From positions 31,510 through 95,509 of the forward strand of contig JANSLP010000103.1 in the NCBI GenBank assembly GCA_029298735.1: DNA of 64,000 nucleotides, given 5' to 3'. Position numbers and translations under genes: made by a program. This DNA is from Ophiostoma sp. CBS 140.51. Its lineage: Eukaryota > Ascomycota > Sordariomycetes > Ophiostomatales > Ophiostomataceae. Below are positions 42,520 to 52,976 of this stretch, piece after piece (the first letter of the stretch is position 1; every line of letters begins with the position of its first letter). A model generated the notes under the pieces. It worked only from the letters and a program-made list of their open reading frames with translations. It was not told the origin of the DNA and ran no database searches.

Positions 42520-43350
42520 CTAAGTTGAGACGTTTATCTCACGTCCTCGCTCTACATCCACCATGGGCACACCACTCAGTTCCGCCAGCTTGGCAATCAG
42601 CTCGTCCTGCAAGGCCTTGTCGTCGGTCATGGCATGAGCCTGTGTGACCTGCGACTTGAGAAAGTACTTGCCGCTCACATCTTCGTTTTGTCCAGCCGCC
42701 TCGCCTGTACCAAAAATCAAAGTCTTGTAGGTCGCCACCGAGTCCTCGATGCTGTCTGGCGCCGATTTCCCGCCGAGTTTGGTAGGCACCCAGCCCGGAT
42801 CGGCCGAGACAGAAATGTTTAGTCCCTTGGCCCACCGCCGTGCAAACGCTTTGGCGAGCGTCACGACATACAGTTTACTGTCGGGGTAGGTCACCTTGAG
42901 TGGCATCTCCGCAAAGTTGCGCTGGCCGCTGTTGTGCACGCTCGACGAGATATAAATCAAGCGGCGCGGCAGCGGGTCTGTCATGCTCACACTCAAAATG
43001 TACGGTGCCAGCGTGTTGACCACAAAGAGTCGTGGATACTTTGTGTCTTTGCAGACGGCATTGTCTTGCCCGCGGTAGACGCCCGCATTGTGGATGACGG
43101 CGTCGTAGCGGGCGTCGGCGCCTTCTTTCTTGAGAAAAGCCTGTGCTTGTTCTGCCAACGCCACTGTCTCATTAAAACTGGTCAGGTCGCCGACGAGAAT
43201 GGCTGCCGCGCCCGGACAGGCGGCTTCTGTCTCGCGGGCTCGTTGGTCGTTACGCGCATGCATCACGACGTGGTGGCCCTCTGCGATGAGACGCTGGGCC
43301 GTGAGCAGGCCGATGCCGTCGCCTGATCCGGTGATGAAGATGCGGGCCAT
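42520..43350 (-). CDS. Short-chain dehydrogenase/reductase (classical-type SDR)
   Basis: 276 residues, one exon. The Rossmann nucleotide-binding motif TGSGDGIG is at 7-14, with the adenine-site Asp in VGDLTSF (55), NAG at 88-90, a Ser triplet (SSS, 135-137) and the catalytic YPDSK (155-159). The Tyr-Lys pair and upstream Ser complete the active site, so the enzyme should be active. An Arg (R33, in HARND) after strand 2 suggests NADP(H). Substrate is unknown. The closest general type is the retinol dehydrogenase/WW-oxidoreductase-like SDRs common in fungi. It has no biosynthetic neighbours that would suggest a pathway. Confidence 0.9.
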   Translation of the reverse strand: MARIFITGSGDGIGLLTAQRLIAEGHHVVMHARNDQRARETEAACPGAAAILVGDLTSFNETVALAEQAQAFLKKEGADARYDAVIHNAGVYRGQDNAVCKDTKYPRLFVVNTLAPYILSVSMTDPLPRRLIYISSSVHNSGQRNFAEMPLKVTYPDSKLYVVTLAKAFARRWAKGLNISVSADPGWVPTKLGGKSAPDSIEDSVATYKTLIFGTGEAAGQNEDVSGKYFLKSQVTQAHAMTDDKALQDELIAKLAELSGVPMVDVERGREINVST

Positions 43351-44139
43351 GGTGTGGGTTGATGAGATGATGGGCTGTTGACGGGGTTGATAGTTTGACT
43401 GAAAAGTAATTGTAAAGTGGTCGTGAACTTCATGCCTTCACCTGTCATAAGGCTGTTAAATAAATATCAGAAAGAGTGTAAGAGCATCAGAGTATCAAAG
43501 TCGCCGACAAGCTTACTAACCGATTGTTGCAGACGACGTGGAGAAGGCTTAATGATGGTCCATTATGAAGTAGGAACGTTTTCTTCTATTCTTAGCATTG
43601 TGAAGCTATCGTCCAACGGCTTTCATTCTGGCGACACCACTATCTCCGGCACGGATCGGGTCGCCAGTCTATTATTCCGTACTATTATTCTGTACAACGA
43701 CGTCCTGCCCACTAAAATCCCGGCACGGGTCGCCAACCTAATACTCTTAATCCTCCGTTCTCTGTCCTCGTACGGGCCACTCTCCACTGAAGGCCGAACC
43801 CCGTCTCTCTGTATTACTCTGTAGTCTAGACTCTATTATGACTGATCCGGAGACATTATGAAACGGTTGTAATCGTATAGGCCATGTCGTGATCTCGCTG
43901 TATCGTCTTACTATTTATCTCTGTATTCCTTTCGGCCTCACTTTGCTGACCTTAGACCGTAAGTTATTTCTTCCACTTGCTCTTTGCTTTTTGCTATTTT
44001 TGCTATCTTAGCTATCATAGCCATCATCACGACACTTCGGATGGTTTTAAATAAAGTCTCATATAGAAGACGGCCCGGCCCAATTATCCTTCCGCACCGT
44101 TGCGTTCTAGAGGCAGTGCCGTACGATGGGACTTGCCGC
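43351..44139. other. Intergenic region with tandem duplication, possible decayed repeat
   Basis: About 0.8 kb. A 13-mer is duplicated in tandem (43670-43682 and 43683-43695) with one C-to-T difference, and a GGCACGG(ATCG)GGTCGCCA element recurs about 70 bases later. An open frame at 43417-43824 has no recognisable domain. The sequence is AT-richer than the flanking genes. No intact element or terminal repeats are visible. Confidence 0.45.
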
Positions 44140-47100
44140 TCACGTTCTTCTCCCACCTCCACCCAGCGACAGCTGCGCCATATCTTGCTGCAAATCTGCA
44201 TCAAACTGCAGGCCATGATGGATAAACTCGAGCTCGCGGATCAGCGCTGATGCCGCCACAAGCCAAAACGACTCAATCACATTGGACTCGTTATTTTTCT
44301 TCGTGCAGCCGAGTCCACTCCGTTCTTTTCGGCGTTCGTCCTTTTCGCCCTTCTTGTCCTCCTTCTGGCTGTAGGCACATGCCAGGCACAACTCGAGAAC
44401 GGCAATCCGCTTTGCCCGCCAGTCTTGGTCCTCCCTGTCGTAGTCGGCGTCATCTTCTTCGAGGTCGACGCCGCCGCCGTCGCTATCCCCACCGACGTTG
44501 CCGTCGTCGCTGTCCCCACCGACAAAGTCGTCGTCCTTGCGTCCGCGCGGTCGGATCTGCGCCGTGATCCACGACGAGATGCGCTCGTACTCATCCCTGA
44601 GCTTGCGCGACCGGTCACGCTGCCTCAAGGTCTGCGACCCCGTCTTGTTGACAATCGTGCCGATGAATACTTCCAACTCAGTAATGGGCTGCGTCGGGTG
44701 CTCCGAGAACTCGTACATGGTGGCCACCATGGCGTCTTCGTAGGCCGACCGGATCCGGAAGGCTTCGTCGGTACAGCGTTGCCAGTTGGTGGTGGTGCAG
44801 CCCAGCAGTTCGCACTCTTGGGTGGCCCACTCCAAGAAGGCGTCGTAGAACATGGGGTCGTCCCCATCGTCTGGGTCGGTGCCGCGCCGGACATCATCTT
44901 CCCAAATCTTGCGCTCGTCAATTGCCCGGTACAGTGTGCCGAGCGTCTTGGTCGACCTGTAGTACTTGTAGTTGGGAGCGTCCATTTCGTGCTTTTCCTC
45001 TTCCTCGTCTTCTTCTTCTCCAAAACCAAACTTGGCCATAAACTGCTCAAGGTCAATGTCCTTGCGGTTGTGGACCTCGACAATGGGTCCTGGTGACAGG
45101 AAATCGGGACGGTACCGATTGGCACGCGGCATACTTTTTAAATCGGCAGGGATGCCCGTCTTGGAAAAGTCTACAGCCGTCGAGTGCAGCGCTGCCACTT
45201 TGATACAGTTAAGCTCATGTGTGCCGCGGGAAAGCTGGTCTGCCAAGATCATGTGCCGCGTCGCAATTGCCCCCAGGTGGTCCGTCTGCACAAAATCGAT
45301 GAAAAAATTGGCAATGTCCCGGTTTTCGACGGGCCGGCCAATGTTGAGCGGGTCATGGCGCGGGTAGTCGGCGGGCATAAACGTGTTGAGGTTGGGGAGT
45401 TCACAGACTTCCGGATCCCAGATGATGTTGAAAATGTCGCCATCAAAGTCGCCACCGCTCAGCTGGCTCGGCAAATCACGCACACCCTTGGAGCTGAACA
45501 CGATGCAGTTGCGCAGGTGGCGCAGCGGGTGGTCTGGGTCGTTGGGCGGCGGGTGCATGTTTCTCGCCCGCTGGATATCGCCCGGATGCAGGGCGGGCGA
45601 GCGTGTCACAATGACCAAATCGTTGTGTTTGGGCGGCGGCCGGAACCGTTTGGACTTGGAGCCCGTTTCGGGCACATCAAAGGTAATGTAGACCTCGTTC
45701 TCGCGCAAAAAGCCCGTCTCGTCCATGATGCCAAACAGCGTGATGCCCAGGGGCACAAACATGCGCGCCTTGTGCTTTAGGAGGCGCAGTTCGCGCAGGA
45801 TGACGGCGTCAGTGGCGCGCCGCAAGAATGGATCGGTGCGGAAGTCGAGGCCCAGTCTGTCGGCCAGCAACAACACCTTGTGCAGCTTGATGGACGTGGC
45901 CACCGTCTGCGCTTTGAGGAAGGAGGCCATGTTGTATGGGCTGGATGTGATGAGGCGCAGTTCAAACAAGGCTTCTTCTTGCCGCTTCTGGAACCAGGAC
46001 GTGGGCACGCCCATGTCCTCGAGAATCTTGATGAGTTGGCGGTTGAGGTAGAGCGGGATGGGCTGTGTGGCCATGTCGCAGATTTCCAGATTGGTCTTTT
46101 CGCTGCTCTCAAACTTGATCATCGAGGGCCGCAGAAAGATGCTTTTCCCAGTCAGCCGCGTGTCGAGCGACAACATCCCCTTGGCACCGGCGTACCGGAC
46201 CTGGAAACACGTGGGCCTCTTCTTGCCGCGCGGCAGCTGTCGCCAAATGGCCTCGGCCGCTTCCCACGAAATGGTGCCGACACCGTCGCTAAAGACACGA
46301 TTCTCGTCGGCTGGTGATGTGACGTCGGGCATACCGTACACGCTGATTCGGTTCTCGTCCAGCGGGACAGCAAACGGCGTTTCCGAGAAGGCCTGGCCAA
46401 TGCGGGCAGCACACCGAGCCGGCGAGTGAATCTTGTTGAAATCGCCAAGATCAGAAATAATGGTAAAGTGCGTCTGCAGTTTGCCATTGTCGTCGATGAA
46501 GTTGCCACGAACCACATGGAGTGCGAGCGCAGCGAAGAGTGGGACCAACCCAAAAAGCTGAAGGTGCGGCCGGCCATATTGATACCCTCGATCATGGATG
46601 TGCGGAAGCGATCGTAGACTTGGCTAAAGTCGACACGCCCGTTAAAGCGCAGACTCTGTCCGTCCTCGTCACAAAACTGCACGCGAATAAAATAGTCGTG
46701 GTGGTTGGGGAACTTACGCAGGACACGGTTCTTGTTCTCGAGCTCGGGACCGTGCAGCGTGAGGTGTGTCGGCGTGACCATGACACGGTGGATGGCGGTC
46801 AGGTTGCCACCCGGATTCACAAGTCCCTGGCGAACGTACAGACCATCCGCCATGTCCAGCTCGGTATCGACCAAGTAGTTGTAGAGGGCGGGCACGCCAA
46901 ACTCGCTTGGGTCGTGGTGGTTGGGCGTAGGCCAGTCAATGGCATAGAACAACTTCTTCATGGCCTCAACGGAGATGGGCGTCTTGTCAAAAGTCTGTGC
47001 GAGCTTCCGGGCCAACCCACTAACCGTGTCCGGGTGCAGGTACGCGTTGCTAACGAGTGCCTGGAACTGGAGCAGGATGGAGTACGGCAGGCGGCGGTCT

Positions 47101-48079
47101 TGGGTATATTGGGCGAGCAGCATCCGCAAGTTCAAGTCGCTTGTAGAAAAGTTGGGGCCCGAAGCATTCTGCACATCGTACCGCGTCACCGTCAGGCCAC
47201 CAAGATTGGCGAGGCGCTGCATCTTGCGGTGGATCTGCTGTGGACGGACGACGATCTGGTAGACGAGACACTTGCCGACGAGCTTGGCATGGCGGTCGTC
47301 GAGGGCGGTCAGACGCGTCCGTTTGCCGGTGTCTTGCATCGAAGAAAAGAAGAGCGGCACAGTGGTCAATGTGAGAGAAACAAGCCCGTGGGGCGACCAG
47401 ACAATCTCGTGGATGGTGAAGAGCGGGATGTAGATGGCGCGGCCGTCGCTGCTGTGGACGGTCAAGTGCCGCTTCCCAAACTCGGCCATGCCTTTCATGG
47501 TTACGTCGACATACTCGGGAACGAAAGCGAGCGCGCCGTCGTCGAGAAACTTGTAGTAGCCACAGCTGAACCTGTCAAATTGGAAAGACTTGTCGGCCAT
47601 GTCATTGTACTTGTTTTGTTTTGTAGGGGCCGTCGTGTGTGGAGTCTGCTTGGCGGTCGATGTGGCAGATGTTGCTGTTGCTCCTGTCTTTTGAATATTG
47701 GGATGCTGCATCTCCAGTCTCTCATTTTCTCGTGCAGCCAGAACACCGAGTGACGAGCGGTTCGGGGGACGGTCACTGACACGGCACATGACGTTGGCAC
47801 CGAGGGTGCGAAGTCGGGACATGGTGCCGTGGCGGAGGATTGGCCCTTTGCCGCGCGTGTTTCGCGGCGGGGTTTTGACCTCGCCATGTTTGTCGAGGAA
47901 GCGCTTGCCTTCTTGCTCCGACAGAAACGTAATAAAGGCGTGCGGCTTCTTGGCGGCCTTTTCGCAGTCGTAGGCGGTATCTGGAATCTTGAGGGCACGC
48001 ATAAACGGCGCAGCTGGAGCAAGAGACCTTGGTCACTGAGGTTGCCCTCGGCGGGCAGATTGTGCACAAAGACCTCCAT
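44140..48079 (-). CDS. Cellular RNA-dependent RNA polymerase (RNAi), with two apparent frameshifts
   Basis: The span has room for about 1313 residues, the normal size of fungal RdRPs. An N-terminal RRM-like part starts at 48079 (MEVFVHNLPAEG). The catalytic two-barrel core includes GRTFSFLGWSHSSLRSHS, HSPARCAARIGQAFSETP, FSDGVGTIS, and the metal-binding signature DFDGD at 45436-45450. These proteins copy aberrant RNA into double-stranded RNA for Dicer (quelling, meiotic silencing, heterochromatin). The reading frame changes by one base near 48003-48007 and again near 46502-46505. Both shifts fit one missing base each, with homologous family sequence continuing across, and no intron fits. All other parts are open. 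It is either a recently inactivated gene or the result of sequence errors. I cannot place it in the QDE-1, SAD-1 or RRP-3 subgroup with certainty. Confidence 0.9.
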
Positions 48080-49230
48080 AGCGGGTCATGTCGAGTGAGG
48101 TGAGGTGATGAGAGGTGAGGTGTGTCGGAGGAAAAGAAGAAAAGATAGAGTGTGATATGAAAATGATGAGGCGGAGGAAAGTAATTGGAGGGGAGAAGAG
48201 GGGTAGACGAGAGACGAGAGAGGATAGGTTGACGGCAGACGGCAGACGGCAGACGGCATGTTGTCGTATTTCGTTTGCTTGTGAGCGAATGGGGTGCAGT
48301 CTTAGAGTGTGTGAGGCTGCAAACGGAGAGCAAATGAATGAAGAGGTGGAGGGCAGCCGAGCAAACGGAGCCGCTGTTGTTGACAGCTGTTGGCTGTTGT
48401 GTTGAGTAAAAGTGAAAGTGAGGAAAAGGAGGAAAAATCAGGTGGAGATCACGAGAGCCAGCTCGATGCTCACTGCCCCTGAAGGTTGGAAGACGCTTCG
48501 GGAAGGCGCGACACCGCGGGGTCCGACAAGGCTGGCAGACACGAGGCACGGACGGACGATCGCGAGGCGGCGAGGCAGGCGCGATTGAGCCTCGATGTCG
48601 GTGCAGTCCCAAAGCGACACTGCGCTCGGCTCCTGATTGGTTGTTGTCGGTTGCAACTTCTTGCTCCATTCCGAGCTCTCGCTGCTCCTCCTCTTTCCGC
48701 CGGATAAGACCTCATCCTGGCAAGAGCGGCACCATGTGCACTAGAGCGAGAGGAAGGCACAACGCGCAGAGACGGAGACGTGCCTTTCCAATTCGGGCAA
48801 TTTCCTCAGGTACCAAGGAAGGGCCAGAGAGAAGGACCATCCCCGCCACTGTACTGAGAAGAGCTAGGGAGTACTCTTCCCCGCCAGCACTTAGTTTTAC
48901 ACACTTCAACACAATCCAAAACTGCCCCACTCCAAGCATTGCCGAACCGCAATCCCGCCGCGCTGCATCGCCGGTGGACGGCCTTGAGAAACGATGGCGG
49001 GCACAAAGGCCCCGATGGTTGGTATATATTGAAGGACTAACCCAGAAGTTTGTTTGCAAGCAGACTCTGCTGTCATTCTCGGCCCTTTTTTGACCCCAGG
49101 AAATACATCATCAAAGAGACCTGCATCGACGAAAATCGACGTCACGAACGACATTCAAGACTCAAGTCGACACAGCCGAGACAAGGTACCTCTCTTTTCT
49201 TTTCTCCCAACTCTTCCGACATTACCCACC
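48080..49230. other. Divergent promoter region (RdRP / EthD-hydrolase)
   Basis: About 1.15 kb between two genes transcribed apart. CAGACGG units repeat at about 48236-48256. No gene, RNA or clear binding site is recognised. A frame continuing upstream of 49231 is likely leader. Confidence 0.55.
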
Positions 49231-50874
49231 ATGGCCTCTTCGTCCCCCACCCCCGGCATGCTCTTCGTCACAATGGAGCCGCAGGAGGGCCTGTCGCTCG
49301 ATCAGTTCCACGAGTGGTACAACAACGAGCACGGCCCGACACGGCTGCGGCTGCCGGCCATTTTCGAGACGGGCCAGCGCTATCACGAGACGGATGGCGA
49401 GAAACCGACATTTCTGGCAACGTACGACGTCACGGACATGCAGATTCTGACGCAGCCCGTGTACACAGACCTGCGGGCGAACCGCAGCCCGCGCGAGGCC
49501 GAGACGATTGGCCAGGTGGCGGTGAAGCGCTACTTTTTTGATCTGCAGTCGTCGCGCCAGGCTGACGACTACGTGCCGCACATCGAGCAGTCCAACGAAG
49601 AGGCTGAGGGGACTGTGTTGGTGTACGTTGATGTGACGCTCAACGAGAGCGAGGCCAATGCCGAGTCTGAACTTACCCGGTGGTACGAGGAAGAACACTT
49701 TGAGATGCTGAGCAAGGTGCCGGGCTGGCTGCGGACGCGGCGGTTCCGCACGTCGAGCCTGGACCTGCCGCCCCACGGCAATGCCCCGCTGCGCATAATT
49801 ACGCTGCACGAGTACAAGGCCAAGAACGGCCTGGGCGGCCCCAGGCACAAGGCGTCCATGGACACGCCGTGGCGGACCGAGGTCTTTTCCAAGTACGTGG
49901 CCAACAAGGGCCGCCGCACCTACTCGCTCTTTTACGTGTTTGGCGCGGCACCGCGCGACCTCGAGCACTTGGCGCCTCTGCCCGCGTCCAAGGCGTTTAA
50001 GTCGTCTGATGCCAAGACGGCCTCAACGCCTAGAGATGGAAAGGAGGCTGTCCTCAAGTCATATGTGACGACCCCCGACAGCCTCGAGATCCCCTACCGC
50101 CTCGAGGGCAACCCGGCCCCTGGCGCGCCCACCATTGCCTTTTCCAACTCACTGCTCACATCGCTGCACATGTGGGACGACTTTGTCGCCATTCTCAAGA
50201 AGAACCGTCCCGATTACCGCATCCTGCGCTACGATACCCGCGGCCGTCACTCTATCCCTGAACCGTTTGTGCCCGCCACCATGGAGATACTGGCTGACGA
50301 CCTGAGCGTGCTCTTGAAACACCTGCGTATCACCAAGCTCGAGGCGCTCGTGGGCGTGTCGATGGGCGGCGCCACGACCGTCCAGTTCGCCCTAAAGTAC
50401 CCTGACCTCCTGAAAAAGTTTGTGGCCTGCGACTGCAACATTGCCGGCAGCGAAGCCAACACGGCCGCCTGGAAGGAGCGCATTGTCGTTGCGGAGGACC
50501 CCGACCAGGGGATGGCGACGCTGGCCGGCATCACCGTGTCGCGCTGGTTCCACCCGGAGACGGTCAGCACCAAGACCGAGGCCACTCAGAACATGGTCAA
50601 CATGGTCGCCGCCAACAACCGCGACGGCTTCAAGTACAGCTGCCAGGCTCTGTGGTATTTCAACCTCAAAGAAGCTGTCAAGAACCTCGAGGTTGCCGGC
50701 CTGTTTGTGGTCGGCGACGGCGACGGCAAGGGTGCGCTGGCCAAGGCCATGGACGGTTTCCGTCCGTTGGTCGGCAAAGGCGATCTCGAGCTCAAGATTG
50801 TGCCCCAGGCCGGCCACTTACCCATGTACGAGACTCCAGAGGCCTTCTGGGAGAGTGTCCAGCATTTTTTGTAA
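49231..50874 (+). CDS. Two-domain protein: EthD-like dimeric barrel plus alpha/beta-hydrolase
   Basis: 547 residues from the ATG at 49231, which sits in an ACCATGG context. Residues about 8-215 look like two ferredoxin-like (EthD/dimeric alpha-beta barrel) repeats: LSLDQFHEWYNNEHGPTRLR and, again, ESELTRWYEEEHFEMLSKVPG. Residues about 270-547 form an alpha/beta-hydrolase with the nucleophile elbow GVSMGG (Ser377), a likely acid in VVGDGDGKG and the catalytic His in AGHLPMYETPEAF (His529). The hydrolase half resembles 3-oxoadipate enol-lactonase-like enzymes (RYDTRGRHSIPEP). The combination suggests a catabolic enzyme for aromatic or lactone substrates, which is inferred. The open frame extends 59 codons upstream, but that part is of leader character. 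Confidence 0.85.
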   Translation: MASSSPTPGMLFVTMEPQEGLSLDQFHEWYNNEHGPTRLRLPAIFETGQRYHETDGEKPTFLATYDVTDMQILTQPVYTDLRANRSPREAETIGQVAVKRYFFDLQSSRQADDYVPHIEQSNEEAEGTVLVYVDVTLNESEANAESELTRWYEEEHFEMLSKVPGWLRTRRFRTSSLDLPPHGNAPLRIITLHEYKAKNGLGGPRHKASMDTPWRTEVFSKYVANKGRRTYSLFYVFGAAPRDLEHLAPLPASKAFKSSDAKTASTPRDGKEAVLKSYVTTPDSLEIPYRLEGNPAPGAPTIAFSNSLLTSLHMWDDFVAILKKNRPDYRILRYDTRGRHSIPEPFVPATMEILADDLSVLLKHLRITKLEALVGVSMGGATTVQFALKYPDLLKKFVACDCNIAGSEANTAAWKERIVVAEDPDQGMATLAGITVSRWFHPETVSTKTEATQNMVNMVAANNRDGFKYSCQALWYFNLKEAVKNLEVAGLFVVGDGDGKGALAKAMDGFRPLVGKGDLELKIVPQAGHLPMYETPEAFWESVQHFL

Positions 50875-52325
50875 GACGGAAGACGACGTAGACAAATAGA
50901 TAGACGGTAGTCATGATTTAAGCTGATGGAACCATGGCGTTACAATACAATACAGTGTCCACAATTACCGTTGCCATTCTCGGGTCCGATTTGACTCTTC
51001 TTTCCGATGTTAATATTGATTACGGTCAATTGAGGATCCCTTTGTAAAACATGCATCCCGTAGGTTGCCTATGGTGATATAAATTAAAGTACACTCAGTG
51101 ATTGCTAAAGCAGATTGTGCAATTGGACAATGGGCGGACGGGACGTATAAAAATACCAAACAGAAAAGGAGGCGGCCGTCTTGGGGGCGATGTAGGTCCC
51201 ATGCGGACCTCCGGCAGATCCAGGAACAGAGACAGAAAACACAGTGACTTTGCAATTTAGCCAGAGAGTGAAGAGCAGAGTCGTCCCGTTGTATTGATAT
51301 TATCTCTCATTGGTAAAGAAAGATGCCAGCCGATAATGCATTGAATGGAATACATGACCGTTATTTGGTGCATTCACAGATCCAAATGAAGGGAATATGC
51401 ATGTCTATTACGGACGAGCAAGATATACAGTAAAATATTCATTCTTGATAATGACGCCCTGGAACTGATGGTGCGAGCAGATATTCTGCTGTACCGGCAC
51501 ATAAAGCACAGAAACAAACGACAATATATCAGGCTAAGTCGAGATATTTGCTCGGAGTTGGACCGTCTGACCGTGTAATAGGAAAGAGGAAAGAATACAT
51601 TGGCTGCTTTATCTTTACTCCGTGTATAATTATCCCATATCGCACTCATTGTTTACTTGAGCTGCCGTCTTGTATGTCATTTATCTTCTCTTGTCATCTG
51701 CTGACAACTCGGCTTGTCTGAATGGCTAGCCAATTTAAGGTGCCGGACGCTCGGGCATCGGCCGGTTGACATCCATAGAATCCGACGTCGAGAGAAGCCT
51801 TACAATTTGATTTACCCAAGTCTACCCAGCACGGCCAGAACGGGACCTAGACCCAGTCGAGGACGGACTGAGAGGACAGACTGATAGTGGGAAGATAATC
51901 GGCGTCCTACCTTCTCTTCCAGTGTCCTCGTTTTCTCATGGTTCTAATTAAAGAACACGACGGATGAAGACATGGCGGGTCATCTCCTCTTTCCACAAAT
52001 TCACCTCCTCATTCATCTCTAGACGGCGAGGGCCGGTTAAAACTCTTGGCTCGATTTGTTCAGAACCAGGACAATGGTGACGGCAGCCAGTCTTGACGTT
52101 GATTGTACAGTGTCTGCCTATGCCCAGTCTCCAGTCCTCATAAAGCCATGCCTTCCTGACCTGCCCTCACTGCCGTGAGTCGGATCGTCTTCTCTTCTGT
52201 TCTTCTTCCGTCTTTCCCTATTCCTCTCTGTACTGCCAGGTATATCGTCATCAACACTCGTGGATCAACGCTCGTTTCTCTCTCCCAAGCAATCAACGAA
52301 CCAACACTTGTTGACCCGCTCCACC
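50875..52325. other. Intergenic region, hydrolase to AA8 protein
   Basis: About 1.45 kb, AT-richer from 50920 to 51700. It contains TACTCCGTG at 51616-51624. No coding region is seen on either strand. The region before 52326 is the promoter and leader of the AA8 gene. Confidence 0.55.
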
Positions 52326-52976
52326 ATGGTCCGTGTCCAGCTCACAGCCCTGGCGCTGGCCGCGTCGGCACTCGCCGCGCCTGCAACAACAGAAGTTTTG
52401 CCCCGCTCCTCACAGGCCAAGGTCTGCGACGACGCCTCCAAGATTTGTTATTCCGAGTTTGTGTCGTCCAACAGCGTCTCGTTCCGCATCGCCATCCCCG
52501 ACACCGCCACGGCCGCCGCCTCCTACGATGTGGCTCTGAGTATCATCGCGCCCAAGGCCATCGGCTGGGCCGGCGTCGCCTGGGGCGGCGCCATGGCCAA
52601 CAACCCGCTGACTCTGGGGTGGGCAAATGGTGCTGGTGCTGTCGTGTCGAGCCGCCGCACGACCGGCCACACCATGCCCACGGCTTACGATGGAGCCAGC
52701 TACACCGTCCTCCCATCCTCCAAAACCAACGCCACCCACTGGCAGCTGGACGTCATCTGTACTGGGTGCAGCAGCTGGGCAGGAGCAAAGACGTTGGACC
52801 CCGCCGGCACGGCCTCCCTGGCCTGGGCCACGTCGGCGACGGCACCGGCGGACCCATCCAACAATGCGAGCCGCTTCGGCATACACAGCGCCAAGGGCAA
52901 ATGGACCCAAGACTTTGGTGCGGCGAAGCTGACGGGTTTCGCGAGCCTTGTGCAGGCCGCCGAGAAGGCAGTGTAG
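52326..52976 (+). CDS. Secreted stand-alone AA8 cytochrome-type haem protein (CDH cytochrome domain)
   Basis: 216 residues in one exon. Residues 1-18 form a signal peptide. The remainder is a single domain like the cytochrome of cellobiose dehydrogenase: IGWAGVAWGGAMANNPL carries Met90, and RFGIHSAKG carries His187, the probable axial ligands of haem b. Cysteine pairs (C34/C41 and C145/C148) could form disulphides. There is no dehydrogenase domain, cellulose-binding module or membrane segment, so it would be a free extracellular electron carrier, possibly able to reduce copper oxygenases (LPMOs) or iron. Family membership is from the motif pattern, and the partner enzymes are inferred. The start is the ACCATGG ATG at the signal peptide. 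Confidence 0.85.
   Translation: MVRVQLTALALAASALAAPATTEVLPRSSQAKVCDDASKICYSEFVSSNSVSFRIAIPDTATAAASYDVALSIIAPKAIGWAGVAWGGAMANNPLTLGWANGAGAVVSSRRTTGHTMPTAYDGASYTVLPSSKTNATHWQLDVICTGCSSWAGAKTLDPAGTASLAWATSATAPADPSNNASRFGIHSAKGKWTQDFGAAKLTGFASLVQAAEKAV

Noticed and set aside
46521..47753. A 410-codon plus-strand open frame over the RdRP gene
   Set aside because: The minus strand has clear RdRP motifs throughout. The plus frame is compositional.
46502..48007. Introns as the explanation of the two RdRP frame changes
   Set aside because: No GT-AG pair of plausible length fits. At each point the family sequence continues directly across the break, so nothing is left to remove.
44140..48079. A viral origin of the RNA polymerase
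   Set aside because: The DFDGD double-barrel signature and motif order are of the cellular RNAi polymerase family, and no viral genes are nearby.
42520..50874. Dehydrogenase, RdRP and hydrolase as a metabolite gene cluster
   Set aside because: No core synthase, transporter or pathway regulator is present, and the RdRP gene lies between them.
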